Shown: positions 34,053 through 43,434 of the stretch, in pieces
Position numbering within the stretch: the first letter of the stretch is position 1
Layout of the letters: every line of letters starts with the position of its first letter
From: Ampullimonas aquatilis
Lineage (GTDB): Bacteria > Pseudomonadota > Gammaproteobacteria > Burkholderiales > Burkholderiaceae_D
Assembly: GCF_049675895.1 (NCBI RefSeq)
Contig: NZ_CP183834.1
Location: 1,054,001-1,118,000 of the forward strand
Reading direction: 5' to 3'
DNA: 64,000 nt
Program-made: the position numbers and the translations under genes
The notes under the pieces: generated by a model
Told to the model about the DNA's origin: nothing
The model's input: only the letters and a program-made list of their open reading frames with translations
Databases searched by the model: none

Positions 34053-35753
34053 ATGTCCAATCTTTCCAATACTACAGAAAATCCAGAATCATTTGCCGCC
34101 TTGTTTGAGGAATCCTTAGCCCGTGCCGAAATGCGCACTGGTGAAGTGATTACCGGTGAAGTCGTGCGTGTTGACTACAACTTTGTTGTGGTGAACGCAG
34201 GTCTCAAGTCCGAGGCTTTTATCCCTCTGGAAGAATTCAAGAACGACCAGGGCGAACTGGAAGTTCAGGTCGGTGACTTCGTATCCGTTGCCATCGATTC
34301 ACTCGAAAACGGTTTTGGCGACACCATGTTGTCCCGTGACAAGGCCAAGCGTCTGGCTTCCTGGCTGTCACTGGAAAAAGCGCTGGAGTCTGGCGAACTG
34401 GTGACCGGTACCATTACTGGTAAAGTTAAAGGCGGTCTGACTGTCATGGCCAACGGCATCCGTGCCTTCTTGCCTGGTTCATTGGTGGATACACGTCCTA
34501 TCAAGGACACCACACCGTTTGAAGGCAAGACCATGGAATTCAAGGTCATCAAACTGGATCGCAAACGTAACAACGTTGTGTTGTCACGTCGCGCAGTAGT
34601 TGAGGCTTCACAAGGTGAAGAGCGCGCCAAACTGCTGGAAAACCTGAAAGAAGGTACCGTAGTAACTGGTGTAGTGAAAAACATCACTGACTACGGCGCA
34701 TTCGTTGACCTCGGTGGTATCGATGGTCTGTTACACATCACTGATCTGGCATGGCGTCGTGTGCGTCATCCTTCCGAAGTGCTCACAGTGGGCCAGGAAG
34801 TCACCGCCAAGATTCTCAAGTACGATCAAGATAAAAACCGTGTTTCACTGGGTATCAAACAATTGGGCGATGATCCATGGAGCGGTTTGGCACGTCGTTA
34901 CCCACAAAGTACACGTCTGTTCGGTAAAGTCACTAACCTGACTGACTACGGTGCATTCGTTGAAGTTGAACAAGGCATTGAAGGTCTGGTTCACGTTTCC
35001 GAAATGGACTGGACTAACAAAAACGTGGCACCTTCCAAAGTGGTTCAATTGGGCGACGAAGTGGAAGTCATGGTTCTGGAAATCGACGAAGAACGTCGTC
35101 GTATCAGCCTGGGCATGAAACAGTGCAAAGCCAATCCTTGGGATGACTTTGCGCTGAACTTCAAAAAAGGTGACAAGGTCAAGGGCGCAATCAAGTCCAT
35201 CACTGACTTTGGCGTGTTCATCGGTCTGACTGGCAATATTGACGGTCTGGTGCACTTGTCTGATCTGTCCTGGAATGAAACTGGTGAAGAAGCGGTTCGC
35301 AAGTTCAAGAAAGGTGACGAGCTCGAAGCCGTTGTGCTGGCCATCGATGTTGAACGTGAGCGTATCAGCTTGGGCGTTAAACAGCTCGAAGGTGATCCTT
35401 TCAACAGCTATGTATCCATGAATGACAAAGGTGCCATCGTTAACGGTACTGTGAAATCCATCGATGCCAAAGGTGCTGTGATTGGTCTGGCTGATGACGT
35501 TGAAGGTTATCTGCGTGCTTCCGAGATTTCTCGCGACCGCGTTGAAGATGCCCGTAATGTGCTGAAAGAAGGTGAAACTGTTTCTGCGATGATTGTCAAC
35601 GTTGATCGCAAAGCACGTAGCATCAACCTGTCCGTCAAGGCGAAAGATAGCGCTGATCAACAGGAAGCCATGCAAAAACTGTCCACTGACAGCAATGCTG
35701 CTTCCGGTACAACTAACCTGGGCGCTTTGCTCAAGGCTAAGTTGGGTCAGTAA
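34053..35753 (+). CDS. rpsA: 30S ribosomal protein S1
   Basis: A 566-residue protein that helps load mRNA on the 30S subunit. Six S1 (OB-fold) repeats are visible at about residues 25-90, 110-175, 195-262, 280-348, 366-436 and 453-520. The central ones have the pattern GVVKNITDYGAFVDLGGIDGLLHITDLAW and GKVTNLTDYGAFVEVEQGIEGLVHVSEMDW. Length is close to E. coli (557). Codon choice (for example CTG and CGT rich) fits high expression. A 125-base gap before it may hold its own promoter; ihfB follows 22 bases after. Confidence 0.98.
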   Translation: MSNLSNTTENPESFAALFEESLARAEMRTGEVITGEVVRVDYNFVVVNAGLKSEAFIPLEEFKNDQGELEVQVGDFVSVAIDSLENGFGDTMLSRDKAKRLASWLSLEKALESGELVTGTITGKVKGGLTVMANGIRAFLPGSLVDTRPIKDTTPFEGKTMEFKVIKLDRKRNNVVLSRRAVVEASQGEERAKLLENLKEGTVVTGVVKNITDYGAFVDLGGIDGLLHITDLAWRRVRHPSEVLTVGQEVTAKILKYDQDKNRVSLGIKQLGDDPWSGLARRYPQSTRLFGKVTNLTDYGAFVEVEQGIEGLVHVSEMDWTNKNVAPSKVVQLGDEVEVMVLEIDEERRRISLGMKQCKANPWDDFALNFKKGDKVKGAIKSITDFGVFIGLTGNIDGLVHLSDLSWNETGEEAVRKFKKGDELEAVVLAIDVERERISLGVKQLEGDPFNSYVSMNDKGAIVNGTVKSIDAKGAVIGLADDVEGYLRASEISRDRVEDARNVLKEGETVSAMIVNVDRKARSINLSVKAKDSADQQEAMQKLSTDSNAASGTTNLGALLKAKLGQ

Positions 35754-35775
35754 TCAGTAAGCCGATAGGATAGAT

Positions 35776-36099
35776 ATGACAAAGTCGGAGTTGATTGAAC
35801 GCCTTGCAGCTCGTTTTCCGCAACTGGCGGCCAAAGACGCCGACATGTCAGTCAAAATGATTCTTGATGCGATGTCCAATGCCTTGGCATATGGGCATCG
35901 TATCGAGATTCGTGGTTTTGGCAGTTTTAGCCTGAACCGTCGTCCCCCTCGCGTTGGGCGTAATCCCAAATCAGGCGAGCAAGTCATGGTGCCTGAAAAA
36001 AGTGTCCCGCATTTCAAACCCGGTAAAGAGTTGCGCCAAAAAGTGGATGCACAAACCGGTACCCAAATTCTCAACACACCTGTTGATGACGACGAATGA
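35776..36099 (+). CDS. ihfB: Integration host factor beta subunit
   Basis: A 107-residue DNA-bending protein forming a heterodimer with IhfA. MTKSELIERLAARFPQLAAKDADMSVKMILDAMSNAL is the helical part; IEIRGFGSFSLNRRPPRVGRNPKSGE holds the flanking strands and the start of the DNA-binding arm with its proline, followed by PHFKPGKELR. The acidic tail extends beyond the E. coli protein (94 residues). It directly follows rpsA and overlaps lapA by four bases. Confidence 0.96.
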   Translation: MTKSELIERLAARFPQLAAKDADMSVKMILDAMSNALAYGHRIEIRGFGSFSLNRRPPRVGRNPKSGEQVMVPEKSVPHFKPGKELRQKVDAQTGTQILNTPVDDDE

Positions 36100-36392
36100 A
36101 CGCACTCGTCTGGATTGTCCGCATCATTGTTTTTGTCTTTCTTTTTCTGCTGGCCTTGAATAATACCAGCGCAGTGACGCTGCGTTTTTTCATGGGTTAT
36201 GTCTGGCAGGCACCCCTTATTCTGATCGTGCTGGTCTTTTTTCTGGCTGGTATTCTTCTTGGTATTTTGGCCTTGCTGCCACGCTATGCACGGGCCCGCA
36301 AAGAAATTGCCACCTTGAGTACCCAGCCACCACCCAGCACCAGCAATAAACCGCTGGCGCCTGATTCCCGCTTGCGTATCTGGAATCGCTGA
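36096..36392 (+). CDS. lapA: LapA family (DUF1049) inner-membrane protein
   Basis: A 98-residue protein with two N-terminal hydrophobic helices (about residues 4-22 and 38-62) separated by the short NNTSAVTLRFFMGYVWQ segment typical of LapA/DUF1049. In E. coli LapA works with LapB in control of lipopolysaccharide synthesis. The ATGA overlap with ihfB and the one-base overlap with lapB point to coupled translation. Confidence 0.88.
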   Translation: MNALVWIVRIIVFVFLFLLALNNTSAVTLRFFMGYVWQAPLILIVLVFFLAGILLGILALLPRYARARKEIATLSTQPPPSTSNKPLAPDSRLRIWNR

Positions 36393-37621
36393 TGCGGCTC
36401 GAATTTGAACTCTGGTGGTTACTTGCCATTCCTTTGCTGTTTGCATTGGGTTGGTTATCGGCGCGCCTTGATTTGAAAAATCTGCTCAGTGAATCGCGCG
36501 CCTTGCCACGTTCCTATTTTCGCGGTCTTAATTTTCTGCTCAACGATCAACCTGATCGTGCTGTTGATGCCTTTATTGATGTGGTGCGTTTGAGTCCGGA
36601 AACGGTCGAACTGCATTTTGCTTTGGGCAATTTATTTCGCCGTCGCGGTGAGACTGAGCGCGCCATCCGTGTTCATCAAAATTTATTGAATCGCCAGGAT
36701 TTACCATTGCGCCAGCAAGAGCAGGCCTTGTTTGAATTGGGACAGGATTTTCTCAAGGCGGGTTTGTATGATCGTGCTGAAGAGGCCTTCACCAAATTGC
36801 AGGAAGGCCGTTATCAGGCTGAGTCTTTAGCCGGTTTGCTGGATATTTATCAGCGTAGTAAGGAGTGGCATCAGGCAGTTGATGTCGCCCAGCGTTTGCG
36901 CGGTGATGATTCCCGTCTGTTTGACAGCCAGATTGCGCATTTTTATTGCGAGCTGGCCGAGGAGGCCTTGCAGGAGCAAAACTATAAAGGTGCTGAAAAA
37001 TTTCTGAATCTGGCGCGGCTTGAAAATACCCATAGCGTACGCGCGATGATTCTGATGGGCGATGTGCTGACCCAGCAACATCAACATGACAAAGCGATTG
37101 CTGTATGGCGCGAAATTGAAGCGACACCGGAATATCTGCCACTGGTCGCGGAGCGGCTGCTCATTGCCCATAAAGCACTTGGTCAGCAGTCAGCAGGCCT
37201 CAATCTCTTGCGTGGCTATCTGGCGCAATCCAAGTCGGAAGAGCTGTTTGATCTGGTGTTTACTGCCACCCTGGCCTTTGATGGTGCCGAGTCCGCCGAA
37301 GTACTGGCGCAAACCCAACTCACCAAAACGGCATCGCTGTCAGCACTGGATCGTTTGCTGGAAGCCGAAATCGCCAAGTTGCCGGCGTTAGATGCTGCGG
37401 TAACGTCCGCCCAACTATCGGATAACATTGCCGCTTCCTCAGCTGTGGCACTGGATGGCGAATTACTGCAACTCATCCAAACCACCTTGAGCAAACAACG
37501 TGGGCGTGGTGCGCGCTATCTGTGCAGCCATTGCGGTTTTAAAGCAAAGCGTTTTTACTGGCAATGCCCCGGTTGCAATGACTGGGATACCTATTCGCCA
37601 TTGCGTCGTACCAACGACTAA
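36392..37621 (+). CDS. lapB: Lipopolysaccharide assembly protein B
   Basis: A 409-residue protein with an N-terminal membrane helix (about residues 7-24), a row of TPR repeats (about 50-340; for example VELHFALGNLFRRRGETERAI), and a C-terminal rubredoxin-like zinc site with C378, C381, C392 and C395 in CSHCGF...CPGC. In E. coli LapB presents LpxC to FtsH for degradation and so sets LPS output. The metal-binding tail and the lapA-lapB order are diagnostic. It is somewhat longer than E. coli LapB (389). Confidence 0.93.
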   Translation: MRLEFELWWLLAIPLLFALGWLSARLDLKNLLSESRALPRSYFRGLNFLLNDQPDRAVDAFIDVVRLSPETVELHFALGNLFRRRGETERAIRVHQNLLNRQDLPLRQQEQALFELGQDFLKAGLYDRAEEAFTKLQEGRYQAESLAGLLDIYQRSKEWHQAVDVAQRLRGDDSRLFDSQIAHFYCELAEEALQEQNYKGAEKFLNLARLENTHSVRAMILMGDVLTQQHQHDKAIAVWREIEATPEYLPLVAERLLIAHKALGQQSAGLNLLRGYLAQSKSEELFDLVFTATLAFDGAESAEVLAQTQLTKTASLSALDRLLEAEIAKLPALDAAVTSAQLSDNIAASSAVALDGELLQLIQTTLSKQRGRGARYLCSHCGFKAKRFYWQCPGCNDWDTYSPLRRTND

Positions 37622-37710
37622 ATACTTTCAGGCTGATTGCAGTATGAGTCAGTTCAATCGTTGCTAGTCTGATTTTTATTGAATGGTTCAAGTTGAAGAC
37701 CACAATCAAT

Positions 37711-38055
37711 ATGCTCATCAAAACTAATCCTCTGTGTCAGACAATAATCAAGCTGCTTGATATCGGCAGATGGCGAATCAACCTTCTGATATTGTTGATG
37801 TTGCTTGTGCATTTGCCAATCGGCTCGGCACAGGAGCGAGTGGTGAATGTCAACACCGCTGATCGCGCGCAATTGGAAAGCCTGCCTGGTCTTGGGCCTG
37901 CCAAGGTCGAACTGATCCTGACTGAACGTAACAAGGCGCTGTTTGCAACGCCGGCAGACCTTTCCAATCGCGTCAAAGGATTGAGCATGAAGAGCGTTGA
38001 GAAGCTCTTATCCGCAGGATTGATAGTTGCGCCAACTCAACCTTCGCAAAAGTAA
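37711..38055 (+). CDS. ComEA-like helix-hairpin-helix protein
   Basis: A 114-residue protein from the ATG at 37711; a TTG at 37693 is an alternative. A hydrophobic stretch (about residues 23-40) ending SAQ suggests a signal peptide or anchor. After it comes a ComEA-type HhH domain: VVNVNTADRAQLESLPGLGPAKVELIL is its DNA-binding signature, with MKSVEKLLSAGLI closing. ComEA proteins bind incoming DNA in the periplasm during transformation, but many short proteobacterial members are uncharacterised. It lies between lapB and cysM with no other competence gene nearby. Confidence 0.8.
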   Translation: MLIKTNPLCQTIIKLLDIGRWRINLLILLMLLVHLPIGSAQERVVNVNTADRAQLESLPGLGPAKVELILTERNKALFATPADLSNRVKGLSMKSVEKLLSAGLIVAPTQPSQK

Positions 38056-38159
38056 TAAGGATCATCCCATTCTGTCTAAAGTGAGCGATGGTCAGACGCT
38101 GTTTTGGCGATGCATCGACTTACAATCAAGTCATTGATGACTCTCACGGCATTCTGATC

Positions 38160-39062
38160 ATGGCTTATAAAACGATAGAAGACACCATTGGCAATACCCC
38201 GCTTGTGCAGTTGATGCGCATTCCTGGCGCGGACAACCAGCGCCGCAATAACATCATTTTGGGCAAGCTGGAAGGCGACAATCCGGCTGGTTCAGTGAAG
38301 GATCGGCCAGCCATTTCCATGATCAAGCGTGCTGAAACGCGGGGTGATATCAAACCTGGTGACACTCTCATCGAGGCGACCAGTGGCAATACCGGCATTG
38401 CGCTGGCCATGGCCGCAGCGATTCGTGGCTATAAAATGATTTTGATCATGCCCGAAAATCTCTCCATCGAGCGCACCAAGACCATGAAGGCGTTTGGTGC
38501 CGAGATCATTCTGACACCGCAAAAAGGCGGCATGGAATACGCGCGTGATCTGGCTGATCAGATGCAGGCAGATGGCAAGGGCCGCATCCTCGACCAGTTT
38601 GCGAATCCGGATAATCCGCTGGCGCACTATGAAGGCACCGGCCCGGAAATCTGGACAGAAACCGAAGGGCGCATTACCCACTTTGTGTCGGCCATGGGCA
38701 CCACTGGCACGATTACCGGTGTGTCACGTTATCTCAAGGAAAAAAATCAGGCGATTCAGATCGTCGGTGCCCAGCCGGAAGACGGTTCGCAAATTCCTGG
38801 TATTCGCAAATGGCCGGAAGCCTATCTGCCCAAAATTTATGAAGCCGATCGGGTTGATCGTCTGGAATATGTGAGCCAGACTGAAGCCGAATTCATGGCG
38901 CGCCGCCTGGCGGCTGAAGAGGGTATTTTTTGTGGGCCATCGGCTGCCGGTGCCTGCCAGATTGCCTTGCGTGTTGCCCAGGAAGTGGAAAATGCGACGA
39001 TTGTGTTCATCGTCTGTGACCGTGGCGACCGTTATTTGTCGACGCATGTTTTTCCCGCTTGA
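38160..39062 (+). CDS. cysM: Cysteine synthase B
   Basis: A 300-residue PLP enzyme from the ATG at 38160 (MAYKTIEDTIGNTPLVQL); a start at 38088 would add an unlikely leader. It makes cysteine from O-acetylserine and sulfide or thiosulfate. The PLP lysine is in NPAGSVKDRPAISMI, the phosphate-binding loop in EATSGNTGIALA, and AMGTTGTITGVSRYL is also conserved. The GSQIPGIRKWPEAYLP segment is typical of CysM rather than CysK. It is convergent with the dctR-like gene and followed by a bidirectional terminator. Confidence 0.94.
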   Translation: MAYKTIEDTIGNTPLVQLMRIPGADNQRRNNIILGKLEGDNPAGSVKDRPAISMIKRAETRGDIKPGDTLIEATSGNTGIALAMAAAIRGYKMILIMPENLSIERTKTMKAFGAEIILTPQKGGMEYARDLADQMQADGKGRILDQFANPDNPLAHYEGTGPEIWTETEGRITHFVSAMGTTGTITGVSRYLKEKNQAIQIVGAQPEDGSQIPGIRKWPEAYLPKIYEADRVDRLEYVSQTEAEFMARRLAAEEGIFCGPSAAGACQIALRVAQEVENATIVFIVCDRGDRYLSTHVFPA

Positions 39063-39175
39063 ACGTCTCACTGCTTGCAACAGCATTTTTATATACTGAC
39101 TAGCTGTATTTTAAATAACTGTTATTTGATGCACTATACGGACTATTCATTCAATTATTAATGGGGAGTATAGGT

Positions 39176-39202
39176 AAAAATGGCCTATAGCGGGCCATTT
39201 TT
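39176..39202. terminator. Bidirectional intrinsic terminator between cysM and dctR
   Basis: AAAAATGGCC (39176-39185) and GGCCATTTTT (39193-39202) form a perfect 10-bp stem with a short loop, giving T-tracts on both strands. It lies between convergent genes. A degenerate piece resembling the 73-bp element family precedes it (about 39090-39170). Confidence 0.85.
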
Positions 39203-39332
39203 ATTTGGGCGGCAATGACTGATTCAGCCGCTAAAGGGGTGAATGGGAGGATTGAATGCGCTGGTTTTAGCCTGAACTCAACCTTGCAGCCAGCGTTGTA
39301 TTTGTATTTAGCCAGCTGTTCAAACAAATTGC

Positions 39333-39959
39333 TCAAGGTTTGCTGTTGGACTGGGCAATCAAGGACGCCAATTCCACCGCGCTGCGTACCTCCATTTTTT
39401 CCAGAATCCGGGCGCGATGGACTTCGACCGTACGCATGCTGATGCCCAGTTCATCGGCAATCACCTTATTCATTTTGCCTTCGAGCACCGCGTGCATGAC
39501 TTCGCGTTCCCGCGGTGTGAGTCGTTCAAACAACTGTGCAACGATTTCGGCCTGACCGGGGTGTGCCCGGCGTTGGGCTTCACGGTTGAGTGCGGCAATC
39601 ACCTTGTCGACCAATTGATTGTCGTTGAAAGGTTTTTCCAGGAAATCAATCGCACCACGTTGCAAGGCATTGACCACCAGCGGAATATTGCCATGACCGG
39701 ATAAAAACAGGATCGGCGCATGCACGCCATGCGCCAGCAGATAATCCTGTAACTCAAGGCCGCTCATCGCCTCCATGCGCATGTCCAGTACCAGGCAGTC
39801 GATCGTGGTGCTGGCCTGGTAACGGGCGATGAAATCTTCTGCCGATGGATAGATCTGCGCTTCAATGCCGCGTGATTCAAAGAGCCAGCGCAAGGCATCA
39901 CGGATCACGGCATCGTCATCAACAATATGAACGACTTGGGCAGGGACTGTTGGCATCAT
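39333..39959 (-). CDS. dctR: FixJ/DctR-type response regulator
   Basis: A 208-residue two-component regulator. The receiver domain (about residues 8-122) has the acidic pocket D14-D16, phosphoacceptor D59 in LVLDMRM and the conserved lysine in FLEKPF. The C-terminal LuxR-type helix-turn-helix (about 140-205) reads LTPREREVMHAVLEGKMNKVIADELGISMRTVEVHRARI. It follows the sensor kinase gene by 50 bases. By analogy with Rhodobacter DctSR, it should respond to external C4-dicarboxylates and switch on the divergent dctPQM operon. The symbol rests on context. Confidence 0.85.
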   Translation of the reverse strand: MMPTVPAQVVHIVDDDAVIRDALRWLFESRGIEAQIYPSAEDFIARYQASTTIDCLVLDMRMEAMSGLELQDYLLAHGVHAPILFLSGHGNIPLVVNALQRGAIDFLEKPFNDNQLVDKVIAALNREAQRRAHPGQAEIVAQLFERLTPREREVMHAVLEGKMNKVIADELGISMRTVEVHRARILEKMEVRSAVELASLIAQSNSKP

Positions 39960-40009
39960 CGTTATCAGTGCGTGTTGAAGTGGGGTTGATGAAAATTAAA
40001 TGGTTCGGC

Positions 40010-42034
40010 TCAATCCTGCACCGCAGTAGCGATGAGGGTGGATTCGGTCAGCACAGTGTCACTATCTGCAGCATCAATGGGCAGCGTAAATCTGAAGATG
40101 CTGCCACCAGCCGGATTGGGTACAAACCATAGCTGACCATGATGCAGTTCAATAATCGAGCGGCAAATATTGAGGCCCATCCCCATGCCCACTTCCTTGG
40201 TGGTGAAAAAAGCCGAGAACAATTTTTCGGCCACTTCGGCATGGATACCCAGGCCTTGATCGATCACGCTGACCTGCACCAGATTACCCAACAACTCGGT
40301 ACTGATTTGCAGGGTTTTGTTGTTCATATTGCTGGTCTGCATGGCTTCCATGCCATTTTTGATCAGATTGACCAGTACTTGCACCAGCAGGATCATATCG
40401 GCATGCACGGGGGGTAAATCAGTGCCCAGTTGCATCTGCAGATTGATATGGGTTTTGCGTGCTTCGGCTTCCAGAAAACCGACTGCTTCTTCCACCACCT
40501 GATTGATTGCGCAGCGTTTGCGGCGTGGTTCGCGGCGTCGCACAAATTCATGAATGCGGCTGATGATCTTGCCGGCCCGACGCGCCTGGGTGGCAGCAGT
40601 ATCGAGCACATGACGCAGTTCGGTATCTTTCAGTGTGCCGCGCTCTAGATGATTTTGTGCGCCGGTTAAATAACTGGTGATGGCTGAGAGTGGTTGATTG
40701 AGTTCATGCGCCAGGGTGGAGGCCATCTCACCCATGGTGACCAGTCGGGCAGTGAGTTGCAGATGTTCATGTTGCTGCCGATTCAACTCTTCAGTGCGCT
40801 TGCGCTCGGTGATGTCGAGTACCGAACCCATCCAGCCGGTATGATTGCCCGCAGCATCAATCAGGGGGGCTTCATGGATCAGTGCGTCAAAATAGTCGCC
40901 ATTCTTGTGTCTGAAACGCAATTCAAAACCCTCGCTGGGGGCATCACCGGCCAGTACTTTTTCAAGGGCGGCTTGAGTCTCTTCCATATGTTCGGAAGCC
41001 CAATAAGGGTGGGGTGGCACCTGACCCAGCAGTTCGTCGGCCGCATAGCCGGTCATCTGACAAAAGGCGGCGTTCACATAGGTGGTGCGGCCTTGCAGAT
41101 CTCGGGCGCGCATGCCGGTGATGATGGAATCTTCCATGGCTTGGCGAAACGCATGCTCGGCCAGCAATTGTTTTTCGGCGGCCAGCCGTCGATGCATATG
41201 GCGCCGCAAAGCCAGCAAGCTCGACAGACTGATCACCGCCAATAAAAGGATAGCCAAAATCAGCAGATTGCGAATCTGATTGCTTTGCTCTTTATACGCA
41301 GTCGCACGCAGGATCACGGTATTGTTGAGTGAGCTTAGGGGCAGGTTATAGCTCAGATCAGGATTATTGACCGGCACCGCGGATTTGCTGAGCAAGGTTT
41401 TACCCGCCAGATCCAGCATGGCGAGTTGATACTTTTGTGCATACCACCACGGCACCAGTTGGCTCATCATGCCTTGCAGTGCATATTCGCCGACAATCTG
41501 GCCCGCAAACTGGCCGTTATCAAACAAGGGCGCATACAAGGCAAAGCGGTACTGGCCATTACTGGTTTGATAAACCCCGGTGTAGGCAGGTTTGGCCATC
41601 AAACGGCTGATACGCTGAGCATCGGCCGCAACGCTTTCGGTGGGAAGTGGTGTGGGGTTATTGGCGTGAGCGTATTGTTGCTCCAGTACGCTATCTTTAT
41701 TAAGCAGTGTCACTTGTGCCAGTTCGACATGATTTTTGATCAGGGCGCGGACACGATTGTCAAAGTCCTTGGCATCGAGATGTTTATCGTGGGTTTCCTG
41801 GCCAATTTCGCTGAGTAATTGCTGGGTTTGCTCAAGGTTGAAACGAAAGTTCTGCTCGACCCAGAGCAAGTCGGCAATCAGGTTGTCATGCTGTTCTTCA
41901 ATATCACGCCGATGTGATAACCAAAGCAGGGTGGCCAAAAGTACCAGTACCAACACCATGGCGATATTGGGTACCAGCCATACCCAACCGGGTGAGACGG
42001 GAGGCGGTTCTAAGTGATTGTCTTGCATCACCAT
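40010..42034 (-). CDS. dctS: C4-dicarboxylate-sensing histidine kinase, DctS-type
   Basis: A 674-residue membrane sensor. Two transmembrane helices (about 21-41 and 256-275) enclose a large periplasmic domain for ligand sensing. A PAS/PAC domain (about 293-410; YVNAAFCQMTGYAADELLG) is followed by the HisKA region with H443 in STLAHELNQPLS and a HATPase domain (about 540-655) with LVNLIKNGMEAM, VIDQGLGI and GMGMGLNICRSIIE. The layout matches Rhodobacter DctS. It is cotranscribed with the response regulator gene and divergent from the TRAP operon. Confidence 0.87.
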   Translation of the reverse strand: MVMQDNHLEPPPVSPGWVWLVPNIAMVLVLVLLATLLWLSHRRDIEEQHDNLIADLLWVEQNFRFNLEQTQQLLSEIGQETHDKHLDAKDFDNRVRALIKNHVELAQVTLLNKDSVLEQQYAHANNPTPLPTESVAADAQRISRLMAKPAYTGVYQTSNGQYRFALYAPLFDNGQFAGQIVGEYALQGMMSQLVPWWYAQKYQLAMLDLAGKTLLSKSAVPVNNPDLSYNLPLSSLNNTVILRATAYKEQSNQIRNLLILAILLLAVISLSSLLALRRHMHRRLAAEKQLLAEHAFRQAMEDSIITGMRARDLQGRTTYVNAAFCQMTGYAADELLGQVPPHPYWASEHMEETQAALEKVLAGDAPSEGFELRFRHKNGDYFDALIHEAPLIDAAGNHTGWMGSVLDITERKRTEELNRQQHEHLQLTARLVTMGEMASTLAHELNQPLSAITSYLTGAQNHLERGTLKDTELRHVLDTAATQARRAGKIISRIHEFVRRREPRRKRCAINQVVEEAVGFLEAEARKTHINLQMQLGTDLPPVHADMILLVQVLVNLIKNGMEAMQTSNMNNKTLQISTELLGNLVQVSVIDQGLGIHAEVAEKLFSAFFTTKEVGMGMGLNICRSIIELHHGQLWFVPNPAGGSIFRFTLPIDAADSDTVLTESTLIATAVQD

Positions 42035-42304
42035 AATAGATTGAGTTGGTTGATTTCAGGCCTCACGAGGTATCGCTATGTTGGCCAGGCTGGCATTGAT
42101 TGCTATGCCGAACACGACAATTGATTAATTGATTGGCAGAATACACCAATGCACGACTATCGCCTTCGGTATTGCCCCTAGCAGTCACCCCTCGGATTTC
42201 CACAATATTTATTTTCAAGCGCTTGTCTGACAATGTCGGCATGGCTCAATGACGCTTGCTGCAACTGGCCGGGCCTTTATCCAAAACATATCAGGAGACA
42301 CACA

Positions 42305-43315
42305 ATGCAACTATGCAAAATCGTGGCGGGTATCGCCATCATGGCTTGTTCGGCATTAGCCATGGCTCAGAGCAACCCTATCGTCATCAAATTCAGTCAT
42401 GTGGTGGCACTTGATACACCCAAGGGCAAGGCGGCAGAATATTTTAAAAAACTGGCTGAAGAGCGTACCAAGGGCAAGGTCAAGGTCGAGATCTATCCCA
42501 ATAGTCAACTTTATAAAGACAAGGAAGAACTCGAAGCCCTGCAGCTGGGTTCGGTGCAAATGCTGGCACCGTCGCTGGCCAAGTTTGGGCCATTGGGCGT
42601 GAAGGAGTTTGAGCTGTTTGACTTGCCTTATATTTTTGATAACTACCAGGAGCTGCATAAAGTCACACAAGGCCCGGTCGGTGCCGGTCTGCTTAAAAAA
42701 CTGGAGAGCAAGGGGATTGTGGGTCTGGCTTTTTGGGATAACGGCTTCAAGCAAATGAGTGCCAACAAACCGCTCAAAATGCCTGCGGATTTTCGTGGTC
42801 AAAAAATGCGGATTCAATCTTCCAAGGTGTTGGATATGGAGATGCGCGCACTCGGCGCCAATCCGCAGGTGATGGCCTTCTCCGAGGTGTATCAGGCGCT
42901 GCAAACCGGCGTGGTGGATGGCACTGAAAATCCGGTGTCCAATCTGTATACGCAAAAGATGCATGAAGTACAAAAGTATCTGACCCTGTCAGACCATGGT
43001 TATCTGGGATACGCGGTGATCGTCAATAAAAAGTTTTGGGATAGCTTGCCGACTGATATTCGCAGCACGCTCGAAGTGGCAATGAAAGACTCGACGGTCT
43101 ATGCCAACGAGATTGCCAAGAAGGAAAACGAAGATGCTTTGGAAGCCGTGCGTAAATCTGGCAAGACCCAGATCATTACACTGACACCGCAAGAAAAAAA
43201 CGAATGGAAAAAAGCGTTGCTCAAGGTGCATACCCAGGCCGAAGATCGTATCCCCAAAGAAACGATTTTAGAAGTCTATAAAGAAACCGATTTCAATCCG
43301 GCCAGTTTTCAATAA
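42305..43315 (+). CDS. dctP: TRAP transporter substrate-binding protein DctP
   Basis: A 336-residue periplasmic binding protein from the ATG at 42305 (CAGGAGA upstream). The signal peptide ends near residue 22 (ALAMAQ). The mature protein starts with IVIKFSHVVALDTPKGKAAEYFKKL and has NSQLYKDKEELEALQLGSVQM, MRIQSSKVLDMEMRALGANP and the QTGVVDGTENPVSN segment; the arginine in KMRIQSS is the usual carboxylate anchor. Similarity to DctP and the linked DctSR pair point to succinate, fumarate or malate. A 119-base gap with a long hairpin separates it from dctQ. Confidence 0.92.
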   Translation: MQLCKIVAGIAIMACSALAMAQSNPIVIKFSHVVALDTPKGKAAEYFKKLAEERTKGKVKVEIYPNSQLYKDKEELEALQLGSVQMLAPSLAKFGPLGVKEFELFDLPYIFDNYQELHKVTQGPVGAGLLKKLESKGIVGLAFWDNGFKQMSANKPLKMPADFRGQKMRIQSSKVLDMEMRALGANPQVMAFSEVYQALQTGVVDGTENPVSNLYTQKMHEVQKYLTLSDHGYLGYAVIVNKKFWDSLPTDIRSTLEVAMKDSTVYANEIAKKENEDALEAVRKSGKTQIITLTPQEKNEWKKALLKVHTQAEDRIPKETILEVYKETDFNPASFQ

Positions 43316-43335
43316 TTCATTGAAATCACCATCAA

Positions 43336-43395
43336 GCTGCCAGTCAATGAGTCAATCATCAGGTCGATAACCGACTTGCCAATGTGGCTGGCAGC
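43336..43395 (+). promoter_or_regulatory. Stem-loop between dctP and dctQ
   Basis: GCTGCCAG (43336-43343) pairs exactly with CTGGCAGC (43388-43395); the 44-base loop holds a smaller GTCG/CGAC hairpin. No U-tract follows, so read-through is expected. Such a structure could stabilise the dctP message and give more binding protein than membrane subunits. Confidence 0.5.
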
Positions 43396-43434
43396 ATCCC
43401 AGGCTCAGGCTTGAACTTTCTCTACGGAGATTCC

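Noticed and set aside
39090..39170. Further copy of the 73-bp element between cysM and dctR
   Set aside because: Only pieces match (AGTATAT-like end on the minus strand near 39090 and GGAGTATAGGTAAAAA near 39166); spacing and orientation do not fit an intact copy, so I left it out of the count.
39151..39336. Minus-strand 61-codon frame after dctR
   Set aside because: It starts with TTG overlapping the dctR stop and runs through the bidirectional terminator.
42035..42304. Sigma-54 promoter and enhancer for dctPQM
   Set aside because: No convincing GG-N10-GC element was found; the regulator is a FixJ-type protein without an AAA+ domain, so sigma-54 control is not expected.
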